Assembly (NCBI RefSeq): GCF_023168325.1 | Contig: NZ_AP025688.1 | Coordinates: 4,092,001 to 4,156,000 of the forward strand | Direction of reading: 5' to 3' | Source: Tsukamurella sp. PLM1 | GTDB lineage: Bacteria > Actinomycetota > Actinomycetes > Mycobacteriales > Mycobacteriaceae | DNA: 64,000 nucleotides | Shown: one piece after another, positions 1 through 9,647 of the stretch | How positions within the stretch are numbered: position 1 is the first letter of the stretch | How the letters are laid out: every line of letters starts with the position of its first letter | Notes under the pieces: model-generated | Told to the model about the DNA's origin: nothing | Databases searched by the model: none | What the model saw: only the letters and a program-made list of their open reading frames with translations | Position numbers and translations under genes: made by a program

Positions 1-243
1 GTGCACTCGAAGCCGTCCCTGCGCGTCGACCTCGAGCCTGGACGCCACGCGGGCGAGCGCGATGGCGCAGCCGATCGCCGCGGCGACCGACACGACGGTG
101 AGCACGGCGAACGCGGCGTTGCGGGGGTGGTGGCCCCACGCGACGGCGAACACCACGGCGCACGCGCACAACCCGATGACGGACGCCGTCGCAGCCACCC
201 GCATGGTGGACGGGTAGAAGACTGCGATCGGCGTGTACTCCAT
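1..243 (-). CDS. Membrane protein, partial at window edge
   Basis: An open frame starts at an ATG (243-241) and runs off the left edge after 81 codons, so only the N-terminus is visible. The N-terminus is short and is followed by two hydrophobic segments (about residues 16-36 and 42-65) separated by a short polar turn, then a basic and acidic stretch (ARVASRLEVDAQGRLRV). A purine-rich GCGGAG lies just upstream of the ATG. Two membrane spans followed by a beta-like tail would fit a bacterial PH-domain membrane protein, but too little is present to name it. It lies 56 bases downstream of the FAD dehydrogenase on the same strand. Confidence 0.55.
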   Translation of the reverse strand, partial: MEYTPIAVFYPSTMRVAATASVIGLCACAVVFAVAWGHHPRNAAFAVLTVVSVAAAIGCAIALARVASRLEVDAQGRLRVH

Positions 244-299
244 CTCCGCACCGTATTCGGGCGTTGTTGGGGCCCGCCTGGTTCCCGCTTAACGGGCCG

Positions 300-2003
300 T
301 CAGCTCTCCGTCGCCGCAGCGGCGGCGCGGCCCGCCGTCATCCCGGAGAAGATGCACCCACCGAGGAAGGTGCCCTCCAGCGCGTTGTAGCCGTGCACCC
401 CGCCGCCACCGAATCCGGCCACCTCGCCTGCGGCGTACAGGCCGGGGACGGGCGCACCGTCGGCCCCGAGGACGCGCGCCGAGAGGTCCGTCTCGAGCCC
501 GCCGAGGGTCTTGCGGGAGAGAACGTTCAGCCGCACCGCGATGAGCGGGCCGTGCGCGGGATCGAGGATGCGGTGCGGCCTGGCGACGCGGACGATCTTG
601 TCGCCCAGATAGTTCCGCGCGTTGCTGATCGCCTGCACCTGGGCGTCCTTGGTGAAGGCGTTGGCCGTTTCGCGGTCACGGGCCTCGATCTGCCGGCGCA
701 GGTGGTCGAGGTCGACGTGGCCGCCCCGACCGATGCCGTTCATCCCCGCGACCAGCTCCTCGAGGGTGTCGGCGACCACGAAGTCCTCGCCGTGTTGCTT
801 GAACGCCTCGACCGGGCCCGGTGCGCCCTTCGACTTCACGCGCCCCAGAGCGAGTTTGATGTCCTTCTCCGTGATGTCCGGGTTCTGCTCCGACCCGGAC
901 AGGGCGAACTCCTTCTCGATGATGGTCTCGGTGAGCACGAACCACGAGTAGTCGTAGCCGGTCTCGAGGATCGCCTTCATCGTCGAATTGGTATCGAAGC
1001 CGGGGAAGTTCGGGGCGGCGAAGCGGTTACCGTCGGCGTCGAACCACAGCGACGACGGGCCGGGGATGATGCGGATCGCGTGCTGCGGCCAGATCGGGTC
1101 CCAGTTGTGAATGCCCTCCGTATAGGCCCACACCCGATCGCGATTGACGATGTTCGCGCCCGCCGCCTCGGAGATCGCCAACATCCGGCCGTCCACGTGG
1201 GCCGGCACGCCCGCGATCATGTGCTTCGGGAACGGCCCGAGCCGTTCGGTGGGCCAGTACTTCTCCATCAGCTCGAAGTTGTGGCCGATGCCACCGGAGG
1301 TCACCAGCACCGCGGGCGCGCGGAACTCGAACTCGCCCTCCACGTCTCGCGAGCTCGCCACGCCACGGTCGAGCTCCGATGGGGCGAGCACCGCACCTTG
1401 CACGCCGGTCACGGCACCGTCGGCGTCACGGAGTAGTTCGTCGACGCGATGCCGGAACGCGAAGCGCACCAGTCCTTTCTCCTCCGCCCGCTCCACCGGC
1501 TCTCGGAACACCCGGACCACCTCGGGGCCCGTACCCCAGGTGAGGTGGAAGCGCGGAACCGAGTTGCCGTGACCGTCGGCCGCGCCGCCGCCGCGCTCCG
1601 CCCAGCCGACCACGGGCGTGAACCCCAGGCCGAGCCGGCGGAGATAGTCGCGCTTGCGGTGCGTGGCGAACTCGACGTAGGCGCGCGCCCACTGCCGGGG
1701 CCAGCGGTCCTCGTCGTCGCGATCGAAGCCGGCGGAGCCCTGCCAGTCCTGCCACGCCAGCTCGAACGAGTCCTTGATGCCGAGGCGCCGCTGCTCCGGC
1801 GAGTCCACCAGGAACAGGCCGCCCAGGCTCCAGAACGCCTGCCCGCCCAGGTTCGCGCGGTTCTCCTGGTCGAGGATCAACACCCTCCGGCCCGCCCGGG
1901 ACAGTTCGTACGCCGCCACCAGTCCCGCAAGACCGGCACCGACCACGATCGCGTCGGGCTCGAAGCCGCCCGACCCCACCGCGCCGCGGTCCGTACTCGT
2001 CAT
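300..2003 (-). CDS. FAD-binding dehydrogenase (fumarate reductase/KstD-like)
   Basis: A flavoprotein of the FAD_binding_2 family (fumarate reductase, succinate dehydrogenase, 3-ketosteroid dehydrogenase), about 567 residues. The N-terminal nucleotide-binding fold is clear (IVVGAGLAGLVAAYELSRAG), as is the C-terminal FAD motif ending in YNALEGTFLGGCIFSGMTAG. The closest family I recall is the actinobacterial group containing M. tuberculosis Rv0785; its substrate is unknown to me. The ATG at 2003 is preferred over 2009 because GAGGGG (2011-2016) is 7 bases from it and only 1 base from the other. It is transcribed divergently from the TetR gene 50 bases away, a likely regulator. Confidence 0.85.
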   Translation of the reverse strand: MTSTDRGAVGSGGFEPDAIVVGAGLAGLVAAYELSRAGRRVLILDQENRANLGGQAFWSLGGLFLVDSPEQRRLGIKDSFELAWQDWQGSAGFDRDDEDRWPRQWARAYVEFATHRKRDYLRRLGLGFTPVVGWAERGGGAADGHGNSVPRFHLTWGTGPEVVRVFREPVERAEEKGLVRFAFRHRVDELLRDADGAVTGVQGAVLAPSELDRGVASSRDVEGEFEFRAPAVLVTSGGIGHNFELMEKYWPTERLGPFPKHMIAGVPAHVDGRMLAISEAAGANIVNRDRVWAYTEGIHNWDPIWPQHAIRIIPGPSSLWFDADGNRFAAPNFPGFDTNSTMKAILETGYDYSWFVLTETIIEKEFALSGSEQNPDITEKDIKLALGRVKSKGAPGPVEAFKQHGEDFVVADTLEELVAGMNGIGRGGHVDLDHLRRQIEARDRETANAFTKDAQVQAISNARNYLGDKIVRVARPHRILDPAHGPLIAVRLNVLSRKTLGGLETDLSARVLGADGAPVPGLYAAGEVAGFGGGGVHGYNALEGTFLGGCIFSGMTAGRAAAAATES

Positions 2004-2053
2004 CGTCATTCCCCTCGGTCATAACTGGACTAGACGTTCTATTTATCGCTAGC

Positions 2054-2686
2054 ATGGCACGCATCACAGGAATCGTCAACGGAGGGCTGGATCCGGTGGC
2101 CAAGGGAGTCAGGACACGAGCGCGCAGCGTCGAACGGTTCCTCGACGCGGGCCTGGACGTCTTCGCCGAGTTCGGTTTCCATGCCGCGTCCATGGACGAG
2201 ATCTGCGCCCGGGCAGGTCTGTCCCGCGGCGCCTTCTACTCCAACTTCTCCGGTAAGGAGGCGCTGTTCCTCGCCCTGTTCGACCGGCACGCCGAACATC
2301 AGATCGGCCGCATCGCCGCGGCCATCGAGTCCGCGCCGACGCTGGACGAGGCGATCGGTCGCGCCGCACTGGCGGCGGGCTCGGATGATCCGGCCGAACT
2401 CCGGTGGTCGTTGCTCTCCACCGAATTCACCGTGTACGCGGCGCGCGACGCCTCCGCCGCCCAGCGGCTCGCCGAGCACGATCGCGCGGTCCGCGCCCGC
2501 CTCGCGGCCGCACTCGCCGCCTTCGACGTGGCCCAGGCCGATGCGGAGATACTCGCCCGGTTCTCCATCGCCCTCTACGAGGGCGTGATGATGTCGCGCC
2601 TGGTCGACGGCGATACCGACACCGCCCGCGACCTGCTGACCCGCTTCCTTCCCGCCGGCCTGCACGTCGCCGTCGCACCGGGCTGA
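2054..2686 (+). CDS. TetR-family transcriptional regulator
   Basis: A 210-residue one-component regulator. The N-terminal helix-turn-helix is typical (AGLDVFAEFGFHAASMDEIC then ARAGLSRGAFYSNFSGKEAL), followed by a helical ligand domain without recognisable ligand signature. It is divergent from the FAD dehydrogenase, so control of that gene and itself is the simplest reading. The shared spacer holds a short dyad TAGA-CGT-TCTA (2031-2041) that could be its operator, though the arms are only four bases. Confidence 0.88.
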   Translation: MARITGIVNGGLDPVAKGVRTRARSVERFLDAGLDVFAEFGFHAASMDEICARAGLSRGAFYSNFSGKEALFLALFDRHAEHQIGRIAAAIESAPTLDEAIGRAALAAGSDDPAELRWSLLSTEFTVYAARDASAAQRLAEHDRAVRARLAAALAAFDVAQADAEILARFSIALYEGVMMSRLVDGDTDTARDLLTRFLPAGLHVAVAPG

Positions 2687-2697
2687 CGCGGGTCACG

Positions 2698-3881
2698 ATG
2701 CCGACGTTCACCACCGACCGCATCCTCGCGTTCCGCCTGCGCGCGCACGCACTGGCGGACCGCCTCGACGAGGACGGCCGCGCCGCGGCCGCGAGTCGGT
2801 GCGGCATCCAGGACAGCCCGCCCGGCTCCGCTCTGCTCGCCCTGAACGCCCGGGTGCGCGGCGTCACGGCCGGCACCGTCGACGATGCCCTGGCGCAGCG
2901 GGAGCTCGTACGCACCTGGAGTATGCGCGGCGCGCCCTTCGTCGTCCCCGCCGGCGATCTCCCCGTGTTCACCACCGGCGTCCTGCCGCCCTCCGAGGCC
3001 GGTGCACAGCGGCTGATCCTCGGGGTGGGCCCGGCGCTCGACGCCCTCGGCATAGGACTCGACGGTGCCGTGTCGCTCATCGCCGCCCGCACCCACGAGG
3101 TGCTGTCCGGGCGGCGCCTCGCGATCGACGCGCTGGGCGCCGAGGTGGCGCGCGCCGTCGAGCCCGACCTGAGCGCCGCGCAGCGCACCGTCTGGCGGAG
3201 CGAGGGACCGCACGCGCCCGGGCAACCGATCGGTGAGGCCGTGGTGCACTTCTGCGTGCGGATCCTGTGCCTGCAGCGGGTCGTGTGCTTCGCACCGCGG
3301 GAGGGGAACTCCGCGCCGTTCGTGCTCGCCGACGAATGGCTGGGGCCGCCCACTGCAGCGGCGTCGGCCGACGATGCGCGCGCCGAACTCGCCAGACGCT
3401 ACCTCCGCTGCTACGGCCCGTCCACGCGCGCCGGCCTCGCGACGTGGCTCGGCATACGTTCCGGTGACGCCGAGCCCTGGTGGACTGCAGTCGAACCCGA
3501 GCTGGAACGCGTCGACACGGACGGCGGTCCGGCGTGGATCCTCGCCACAGACCGGCCCGCCCTGGCCGACGCCGCCGCACCGTCGGGGGTCCGGCTGTTG
3601 CCGCCCCGCGACCCGTACACCCAGGCGCCGGACCGCTCCTCCTCGTGCCGGCGGAACGGCAGCGCGAGGTCTGGCGCGCCGTCGGCGAGCCCGGGACCGT
3701 CCTGCTCGACGGCCGGATCGCCGGCACGTGGCGGCCCCGCAAGCGCGGGAAACGCCTGACGCTCACGGTCACCGCATTCGGCAGGCTCACGAAGGCGGAG
3801 CGCGCCGCGATCGTCGGCGAGGCGGAGTCGATCGCCCCGCTCCGCGGCGCCGCGACCGTCGACGTGGAGTTCGCGGGCTGA
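2698..3881 (+). CDS. Winged-helix DNA-binding domain protein, frameshifted
   Basis: About 394 residues when repaired; starts 11 bases after the TetR gene and may be co-transcribed. It belongs to the HTH_42 winged-helix family (related to E. coli YcaQ, an interstrand-crosslink glycosylase, and Streptomyces AlkX-type proteins). Visible family features are VRTWSMRGAPFVVP near residue 75, the RRYLRCYGPSTRAGLATWLG block, and LLPPRDPYTQ. After that motif the frame breaks near 3630-3635; the continuation LLLVPAERQREVWRA and a normal C-terminus lie in the next frame, so one base appears to be missing. Likely a sequencing indel, but a true pseudogene is not excluded. DNA-repair role is by family only. 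Confidence 0.72.
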
Positions 3882-5123
3882 CTACCGCGAGACGGTGCGG
3901 TCGGCACCCGCGACGACGCCGCATGCCAGGAGCGGCGCCAACAGGAGCAGGAGACTGATCAGCGGGAGCGTCCAGGTCCCCTCCACGCCGTGCAGGACAC
4001 CCATGAGCATCGGTCCCCAGGCGGCGAGCAGGTAGCCCACGGTCTGCGACATCGCGGACAGCGACACCGCCTCCGCAGTGGTCGCGGCGCGCAGGTTCAT
4101 CATCGTGACCGCCAGCGAGATCATCGCTCCCAGCCCGAATCCCACGACGATGTTCGCGATCCAGGCCCCCATCCCGGTGCCGAACGCGAGCACCCCGAAC
4201 ACCCCGATCCCCTGCAGTGCCACTGCCGCGACCGCGACGATCCGCTGGTCGCGGCGCCGCGCTGCCCACTGTGGGAAGGTGAGCGCCGTGACCACGCTGA
4301 GCAGGCCCCCGACCGCGAGCATCGCGCCCGCGGTCTGCGCCGAGAGCCCGCGATCGCGGTAGATCGTGGGGATCCAGCCGATGAGCGCGTACGCCTGCAG
4401 CGACTGCAGGCCCATGAATCCGGTGACGGCCCAGGCGATCGGGCTGCGTAGCACCGTCCGGGCGGCGCCGGGCTCGGCGGCACCGTCGGGCTCGGGGGCG
4501 TGCTGCCGGAACCGGAGGTACCGCACCGTGACCACCGCCAGCAGTGCCGCCGCGGCCAGCGCCGGGATCGCCCAGAGCGCGAGCGATCCGCGCCAGCTGC
4601 CGCCGAGAGCGGTGGCGCCCGGCACCGTCAACGCGGACGCGACGCCGGTGGAGGCGCACACCATCGAGGTGAACAGACCCGTCATCAGTCCGAGCCGGTG
4701 CGGGAAGAAGATCCGGACCAACACCGGCCCGAGCACGTTGCCCAGCGCGATCCCAGCGCCCGCGAGCATCGTGCCGCCCAGCAGCACAGGCCAGCTCGGC
4801 AGTATCCGGAGCGCACTGCCGACCGCGATCATCGCGACGGCGACGGTGGCCACGACCACCGCCGTGTACCGACGGGCGAGCCGGGGCGCGGCGGCCGAGA
4901 ACGCGCCGAGGCACAGCACCGGGCCGGTGGTGAGCAGGGCCAACTCGCCGCCGGTCAGGCCGTAGGCGTCGCGGATCTCGGCGAGCACAGCGGACGAGCT
5001 GCCGAATACCAGGCGCAGGCAGATGCCCATGAGGATCAGCGCGGCCGCACAGGTCAGGACGCCGACGGCGCGCAGCGGCGCGAGTGCGGACTCCTTGGTG
5101 GTCGAGGTCACCCACAGAATCAT
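3882..5123 (-). CDS. MFS transporter, CynX/NimT-like
   Basis: A 413-residue inner-membrane transporter of the major facilitator superfamily with about twelve hydrophobic spans and a central polar loop near residues 205-222. The sequence between spans 2 and 3 (PRLARRYTAVVV) matches the MFS loop signature, and the overall pattern is like the cyanate/2-nitroimidazole subfamily. The substrate cannot be read from sequence. Its stop codon abuts the end of the winged-helix gene (convergent). It lies 63 bases downstream of the GntR gene on the same strand, so it may share control with the neighbouring aromatic-degradation operon and carry a substrate or product of it. Confidence 0.85.
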   Translation of the reverse strand: MILWVTSTTKESALAPLRAVGVLTCAAALILMGICLRLVFGSSSAVLAEIRDAYGLTGGELALLTTGPVLCLGAFSAAAPRLARRYTAVVVATVAVAMIAVGSALRILPSWPVLLGGTMLAGAGIALGNVLGPVLVRIFFPHRLGLMTGLFTSMVCASTGVASALTVPGATALGGSWRGSLALWAIPALAAAALLAVVTVRYLRFRQHAPEPDGAAEPGAARTVLRSPIAWAVTGFMGLQSLQAYALIGWIPTIYRDRGLSAQTAGAMLAVGGLLSVVTALTFPQWAARRRDQRIVAVAAVALQGIGVFGVLAFGTGMGAWIANIVVGFGLGAMISLAVTMMNLRAATTAEAVSLSAMSQTVGYLLAAWGPMLMGVLHGVEGTWTLPLISLLLLLAPLLACGVVAGADRTVSR

Positions 5124-5186
5124 GGGATGAATTCGCCCGGCGCGTCAACTCACCGCGTCGCCCGGCACCGACGACGCCGCACCGCG

Positions 5187-5867
5187 CTACGTCGCTGTCG
5201 CGATGTACTCGTCCAGCAGCCGGGTCGTGTGTGCGATGTGGTCCCTCAACGCCGCCGCCGCGCCCGCCGCGTCCCGCGCCAGGGTCAACTCCATGATCCG
5301 ACGGTGCTCGCCGGCGAGGTCCCGGTCGCGCTCCAGTCCGAGCGGAAGCGACCACCGGCGGTACAGCTCGGCCTCGTCCCGCAGCGCCCTCGTCATCTGC
5401 ACCAGCCGCTTGTTGGCGCAACCCGCCAGGATCGCGGCATGGAAGGCGGCGTGCGCCTGCACCCACTCGTCCGACACCCGCACCGGTTCGTCTTCACTGA
5501 GCAGCGGCGTCCGCTCGAGCCTGTGGTGCGTCGCGACCACCTCGGACTCCCACCCGACATCGCCCTCCGCGATCGATCGCTCCAGTACCAACGACTCGAG
5601 CACCAGGCGCGCATCGGTGAGGTCACCGAGGCTGTCCGCGGACAGCTCGGTCACCGTGAAGCCGAGGTGCGCTTGCGACGTGACCATCCCCTCCGCTGCG
5701 AGCCTGGTCAGCGCCTCGCGAATGACCGAGACGCTGGCGCCGTAGGCGGCACTGAGGTCGGGGAACTTCAGTCGTTCGCCCGGGGGGCGCCGGCCCGCCA
5801 GGACGTCGGCGCGCAGCGCGTCGTACACCGCGTCCACGCGGGTCCGCTTCGGAGTCGAGGTAGCCAC
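5187..5867 (-). CDS. GntR-family regulator (FadR/FCD type)
   Basis: A 226-residue regulator with an N-terminal winged helix (GERLKFPDLSAAYGASVSVI then REALTRLAAEGMV) and an all-helical FCD ligand domain, in which D98/H148/H197-type metal ligands are plausible (HAAFHAAILAGC and HRRIMELTLARD). FCD regulators usually bind small organic acids. It is divergent from the FAH/dioxygenase/hydroxylase operon and upstream of the MFS gene, which suggests it senses an intermediate of that pathway and controls both units. Confidence 0.88.
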   Translation of the reverse strand: MATSTPKRTRVDAVYDALRADVLAGRRPPGERLKFPDLSAAYGASVSVIREALTRLAAEGMVTSQAHLGFTVTELSADSLGDLTDARLVLESLVLERSIAEGDVGWESEVVATHHRLERTPLLSEDEPVRVSDEWVQAHAAFHAAILAGCANKRLVQMTRALRDEAELYRRWSLPLGLERDRDLAGEHRRIMELTLARDAAGAAAALRDHIAHTTRLLDEYIATAT

Positions 5868-5928
5868 CGCCTCAGCCTAAGCCTCAGCGGGCGCATGCGC
5901 GAATCTATCGATAACTTTCGAAACTCTC

Positions 5929-5957
5929 TTGACTTTACGAATCTAGCGGCAGACACT
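5929..5957 (+). promoter_or_regulatory. Putative promoter of the aromatic operon
   Basis: TTGACT (5929-5934), a 17-base spacer and GACACT (5952-5957) form a possible sigma-70 promoter. Just upstream lie an 8-base palindrome TTTCGAAA and two copies of GAATCTA, possible GntR operators. TGTGA-N6-ACACA at 5957-5972 differs by one base from the CRP/GlxR consensus. AAGGAG (5983-5988) sits 7 bases before the ATG at 5996. Confidence 0.35.
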
Positions 5958-5995
5958 GTGATGACCGACACACTCACCGAGCAAGGAGCAATGCG

Positions 5996-6844
5996 ATGCG
6001 CATCGGAGTTCTCAATGACAGGGCCGTCCTCGTCCACGCAGACCACGCCCTCGACGTGGCCGAGGCCAGCGCGGGCCGGTTCGGCCCCTCGATCACGGGG
6101 ATCCTCCACGACTGGGAGCCCTTCGCGGCCTGGGCCGCGGGCGCCGACGCCTCGGCGGGATCGGTGTTCGACCCGCACGCCCTGCAGAATCCCGTGCCCG
6201 AGCCGCGACAGGTGTTCGCGGTCGGCCTCAACTACGCGGCGCACGCCGCCGAGTCCAAGTACGCGGTCCCCGATTTTCCTCCCACGTTCACGAAGTTCCG
6301 CACCTCGCTCGCCGGACCCCGCGGCACCGTCGAACTCCCCGGGCCCACCGTCGATTGGGAGGTCGAACTCGTGGCCGTCATCGGCAAGTACGCGCACAAG
6401 GTGTCCGAGGCGGACGGATGGGAGTACGTCAGCACGCTCACCGCCGGACAGGACATCTCCGAGCGAGACACCCAGTTCGACGCGAAGCCGCCGCAGTTCA
6501 GCCTCGGCAAGTCGTACCCCGGCTTCGCCCCTCTCGGCCCCGTCCTGGTGACCCCCGACGAGTTCGCCGACCGCGACGACATCGAACTCGGCTGCACCGT
6601 GAACGGCGAGCAGATGCAGAAGAGCCGCACCTCGGCCATGCTGTTCTCGGTCCCCCAGCTGGTCTCGTACCTCTCGGGTATCACGCCGCTGCTCCCCGGC
6701 GACATCATCTTCACCGGTACGCCGGAGGGGGTGGGGCTGGGCCGTACGCCCGCGCGCTATCTCAACGACGGTGACGTCCTGCGCTCGTCCATCGCCGGGA
6801 TCGGCGAACTCGAACAGACCTTCGTCGCTCCGAGTGGAGAGTAG
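5996..6844 (+). CDS. Fumarylacetoacetate hydrolase family protein
   Basis: A 282-residue FAH-fold metal-dependent hydrolase or decarboxylase acting on beta-keto or ring-fission acids. The metal-ligand pattern is visible: E122 and E124 in VDWEVELVAVIG and D153 in GQDISERD; the catalytic-end motif LPGDIIFTGTPEGVG is intact. First gene of an operon with an extradiol dioxygenase 5 bases downstream and a flavin hydroxylase after that, so its likely role is hydrolysis or decarboxylation of a ring-cleavage product. A well-placed AAGGAG supports the ATG at 5996 over the out-of-frame ATG at 5991. Confidence 0.88.
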   Translation: MRIGVLNDRAVLVHADHALDVAEASAGRFGPSITGILHDWEPFAAWAAGADASAGSVFDPHALQNPVPEPRQVFAVGLNYAAHAAESKYAVPDFPPTFTKFRTSLAGPRGTVELPGPTVDWEVELVAVIGKYAHKVSEADGWEYVSTLTAGQDISERDTQFDAKPPQFSLGKSYPGFAPLGPVLVTPDEFADRDDIELGCTVNGEQMQKSRTSAMLFSVPQLVSYLSGITPLLPGDIIFTGTPEGVGLGRTPARYLNDGDVLRSSIAGIGELEQTFVAPSGE

Positions 6845-6849
6845 CGGTC

Positions 6850-7770
6850 ATGGCTCTGCACAGTCTCGCCTCGATCACGATCGGCGTCCCCAACGTCGCC
6901 GAGACCATCGCGTACTACACGGACTTCGGGCTCACGCCCGGATCGAACGGCGCGTTGAGCACCACCGACGGCGGCGAGCAGCTCACGATCGTGCACGCGC
7001 CCACCCGTCGGCTTCTCGAGCTCACCGTCGCCGCCGACGACGCGGACGACATCGCCCGGATCGCCGCCCGGCTCCGCGCGCTCGGCCTCACCGTCGACAC
7101 GACCGCCGACACCCTCACCACCGTGGAACCGGTCTGCGACATCCGCGTCCACGTCCGGATCCGTCCCCGCCTCCTCCAGGCCCCGGTACCCCGAACGCCG
7201 TACAACGGGCCGGGACGGGTCGATCGCACCGGCCGCGCGGACGTGATGCGTCGCGAGGGGCGGGTCCAGCCCCGGAAACTGGGCCACGCCGTCGTCGGCA
7301 CCACCGATCTCGACGCGACCCGCCGGTTCTTCGTCGACGGACTGGGCTTTCAGATCAGCGATCACATCGTGGGGCACGGGAGCTTCCTGCGCTGCTCCAC
7401 CGACCACCACAACATCCTGGTTCTCGCCGCGCCCGTGGTGTACCTGCACCACACGTCGTGGCAGGTGGACGACATCGACGAGGTGGGGCGCGGGGCGCAC
7501 GACATGCTCGAAGGGCATCCCGACCGTCACGTCTGGGGGCTCGGCAGGCACTACGCGGGATCCAATTTCTTCTGGTACCTGAAGGATCCCGCCGGCAACT
7601 TCTCCGAGTACTACTCCGATATGGACTGCGTCCCCGAGGACGAGCTGTGGACGCCCGAGGACCTCGAGGGTGCTCGAGGCCTGTTCCGCTGGGGTCCTCC
7701 CCCACCCCCGTCATTCCTCGCGCCCGAGGATCTCGCCGCAATGATGACCGGCGCCCACAGCGCACGGTGA
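6850..7770 (+). CDS. VOC-family extradiol ring-cleavage dioxygenase
   Basis: A 306-residue type I extradiol dioxygenase-like protein with two vicinal-oxygen-chelate modules. The second carries the expected iron ligands: H146 (KLGHAVVG), H200 or H201 (YLHHTSWQ) and E253 (NFSEYYSD). It would cleave a catechol-type ring made by the downstream hydroxylase. It is within an operon: 5 bases after the FAH gene, 58 bases before the hydroxylase. The exact substrate is not readable; catechol 2,3-dioxygenase-like enzymes of 3-hydroxyphenylpropionate or substituted-phenol routes are similar in layout. Confidence 0.85.
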   Translation: MALHSLASITIGVPNVAETIAYYTDFGLTPGSNGALSTTDGGEQLTIVHAPTRRLLELTVAADDADDIARIAARLRALGLTVDTTADTLTTVEPVCDIRVHVRIRPRLLQAPVPRTPYNGPGRVDRTGRADVMRREGRVQPRKLGHAVVGTTDLDATRRFFVDGLGFQISDHIVGHGSFLRCSTDHHNILVLAAPVVYLHHTSWQVDDIDEVGRGAHDMLEGHPDRHVWGLGRHYAGSNFFWYLKDPAGNFSEYYSDMDCVPEDELWTPEDLEGARGLFRWGPPPPPSFLAPEDLAAMMTGAHSAR

Positions 7771-7828
7771 ACCGCCGCCAACACCCACCGGGCGCACCCG
7801 CGCCCGCCCTCACAGAGGTCGAAACATC

Positions 7829-9589
7829 ATGAACGACATCGAGACCGACGTCCTGATCGTCGGAGCCGGGCCCGCCGGCCTGACCGCAGCCACCCTCCTC
7901 GCCCGCTACGGCGTGAACGCCGTGACCGTGACGAAGCATCCGGGCACAGCGCATTCGCCCCGGGCGCACATCACCAACCAGCGCACCGTCGAGGTCTTCC
8001 GCGACCTGGGCCTCGAGGAGCGCGTACGAGCGGCGGCCGTGCCGAACGAGCTGATGGGGAACAACGTGTGGGCCACCAGCTTCGCGGGCCGCGAGATCGC
8101 ACGGCTGATGACGTGGGGATCGGGCACCGCGCGCCACGCCGATTACGCCGCGGCCAGCCCTTCGGAGATGTGCAACATCCCGCAACACGTCCTCGAACCG
8201 ATCATCCGGGCCGGCGCGGAGGAGGCCGGGGCGGACCTGCGCTTCTCGACGGAGCTCGAGGAGATCACCCAGGACGACGCCGGCGTGACCGCGCTCGTGC
8301 GGGTGCGCACCACCGGCGAGACCTACCGGATCAGGGCCAAGTACGCGATCGGCGCCGACGGAGGGCGCTCGCGCGTCGCAGAGCGGACCGGCATCGCCAT
8401 GATCGGCGAGATGGGCCTCGGCGCCGCGATGAACATCTGGCTGGAGGCGGATCTGACGGAGTACACCGCGCATCGCCCCGGCACGCTGTACTGGATGGCG
8501 CAGCCGGGCAACGACTACTGGGTCGGATCCGGAACCTGGATCTGCGTGAAGCCCTGGACCGAATGGGTCCTCCTCTGCATGTACGACCCCGCCGACGGCA
8601 CGCCCGATATGGACGAGGAGTCGCTGATCGCGCGGGCCCGCGGCACCATCGGCGACCCGTCCGTGGACATCCGGATCAAATCGGCCAGCACGTGGCAGAT
8701 CAACCACGTGGTGGCGGAGACGTACCAGAAGGGGCGCGTGTTCCTCGCCGGCGATGCGGCGCACCGGCATCCGCCCGCGAACGGCCTGGGCACCAACACC
8801 TCGATCCAGGACTCCTTCAACCTCGCCTGGAAGCTCGCGTACGTGTTGCACGGACACGCCGGTCCCGGCATCCTCGAGACCTACACGCAGGAGCGTCAGC
8901 CGGTGGGCAGGCAGGTCGTGGACCGCGCGATGCAGAGCGTCCGCGACATGCTGCCGATCTCCGAGGCCCTCGGTTTCGAGCCCGGACAATCGGCCGAGGA
9001 CGGCTGGCGCAGCCTCGACGAGCTCTTCGCACCCGGTGCCGCCGGCGCCGCCCGACGCGCACGCCTCGCCGATGCCGTGCAGCTGCAGAACTACCAGTTC
9101 AATGCTCACGGAATGGAACTCGACCAGCGCTACGCCTCGGCGGCGATCATCGACGACGGCGTCCCCGAACCGAAGGACGGCCGCGATCGCGTCCTGTACC
9201 ACCATCCGACCACGCACCCCGGTGCCCGCATCCCTCATGCCTGGCTGGAGAAGGACCGACGTCGCGTGTCCACGCTGGACATCACGGGGCACGGGCGGAT
9301 GACATTGCTCATAGGGCCCGACGGCGATGCGTGGCGGTCCGCCGCATCGACCGTGTCCGCCGAGACCGGCCTGCCGATCGACGTGCGTACGGTCGGAATC
9401 CGGTGCGAGTACGACGACGTCCTCGGCGATTGGGGAGCGGTCCGCGAGATCGGGGACGACGGCGCCCTTCTCGTCCGCCCGGATCATCACATCGGGTGGC
9501 GCGCGCACATCGCCGCCGACGATCCGGCGACCGCGCTGCGCAACGCCGTGGACCACGCGGTGTGCCGTCGCGTCGACCTGAACGCCTGA
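7829..9589 (+). CDS. FAD-dependent aromatic monooxygenase
   Basis: A 586-residue class A flavin hydroxylase (phenol hydroxylase/MhpA/TfdB-like) that would use NAD(P)H and O2 to hydroxylate a phenolic ring. Seen: the FAD motif VLIVGAGPAGLTAATLLARY at residues 8-27, the DG motif (IGADGGRSRVAERTG) and the GD motif (RVFLAGDAAHRHPPANGLG), plus the long C-terminal thioredoxin-like part. It ends the operon begun at 5996. Together the three enzymes give hydroxylation, ring cleavage and hydrolysis. There is no plasmid or transposon mark around them. Confidence 0.88.
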   Translation: MNDIETDVLIVGAGPAGLTAATLLARYGVNAVTVTKHPGTAHSPRAHITNQRTVEVFRDLGLEERVRAAAVPNELMGNNVWATSFAGREIARLMTWGSGTARHADYAAASPSEMCNIPQHVLEPIIRAGAEEAGADLRFSTELEEITQDDAGVTALVRVRTTGETYRIRAKYAIGADGGRSRVAERTGIAMIGEMGLGAAMNIWLEADLTEYTAHRPGTLYWMAQPGNDYWVGSGTWICVKPWTEWVLLCMYDPADGTPDMDEESLIARARGTIGDPSVDIRIKSASTWQINHVVAETYQKGRVFLAGDAAHRHPPANGLGTNTSIQDSFNLAWKLAYVLHGHAGPGILETYTQERQPVGRQVVDRAMQSVRDMLPISEALGFEPGQSAEDGWRSLDELFAPGAAGAARRARLADAVQLQNYQFNAHGMELDQRYASAAIIDDGVPEPKDGRDRVLYHHPTTHPGARIPHAWLEKDRRRVSTLDITGHGRMTLLIGPDGDAWRSAASTVSAETGLPIDVRTVGIRCEYDDVLGDWGAVREIGDDGALLVRPDHHIGWRAHIAADDPATALRNAVDHAVCRRVDLNA

Positions 9590-9647
9590 GCGCGGCCCCG
9601 CCCAGCCGGACCACCGCGGCACGCGGTCCCGGTCGGGCGCCGCGAGG

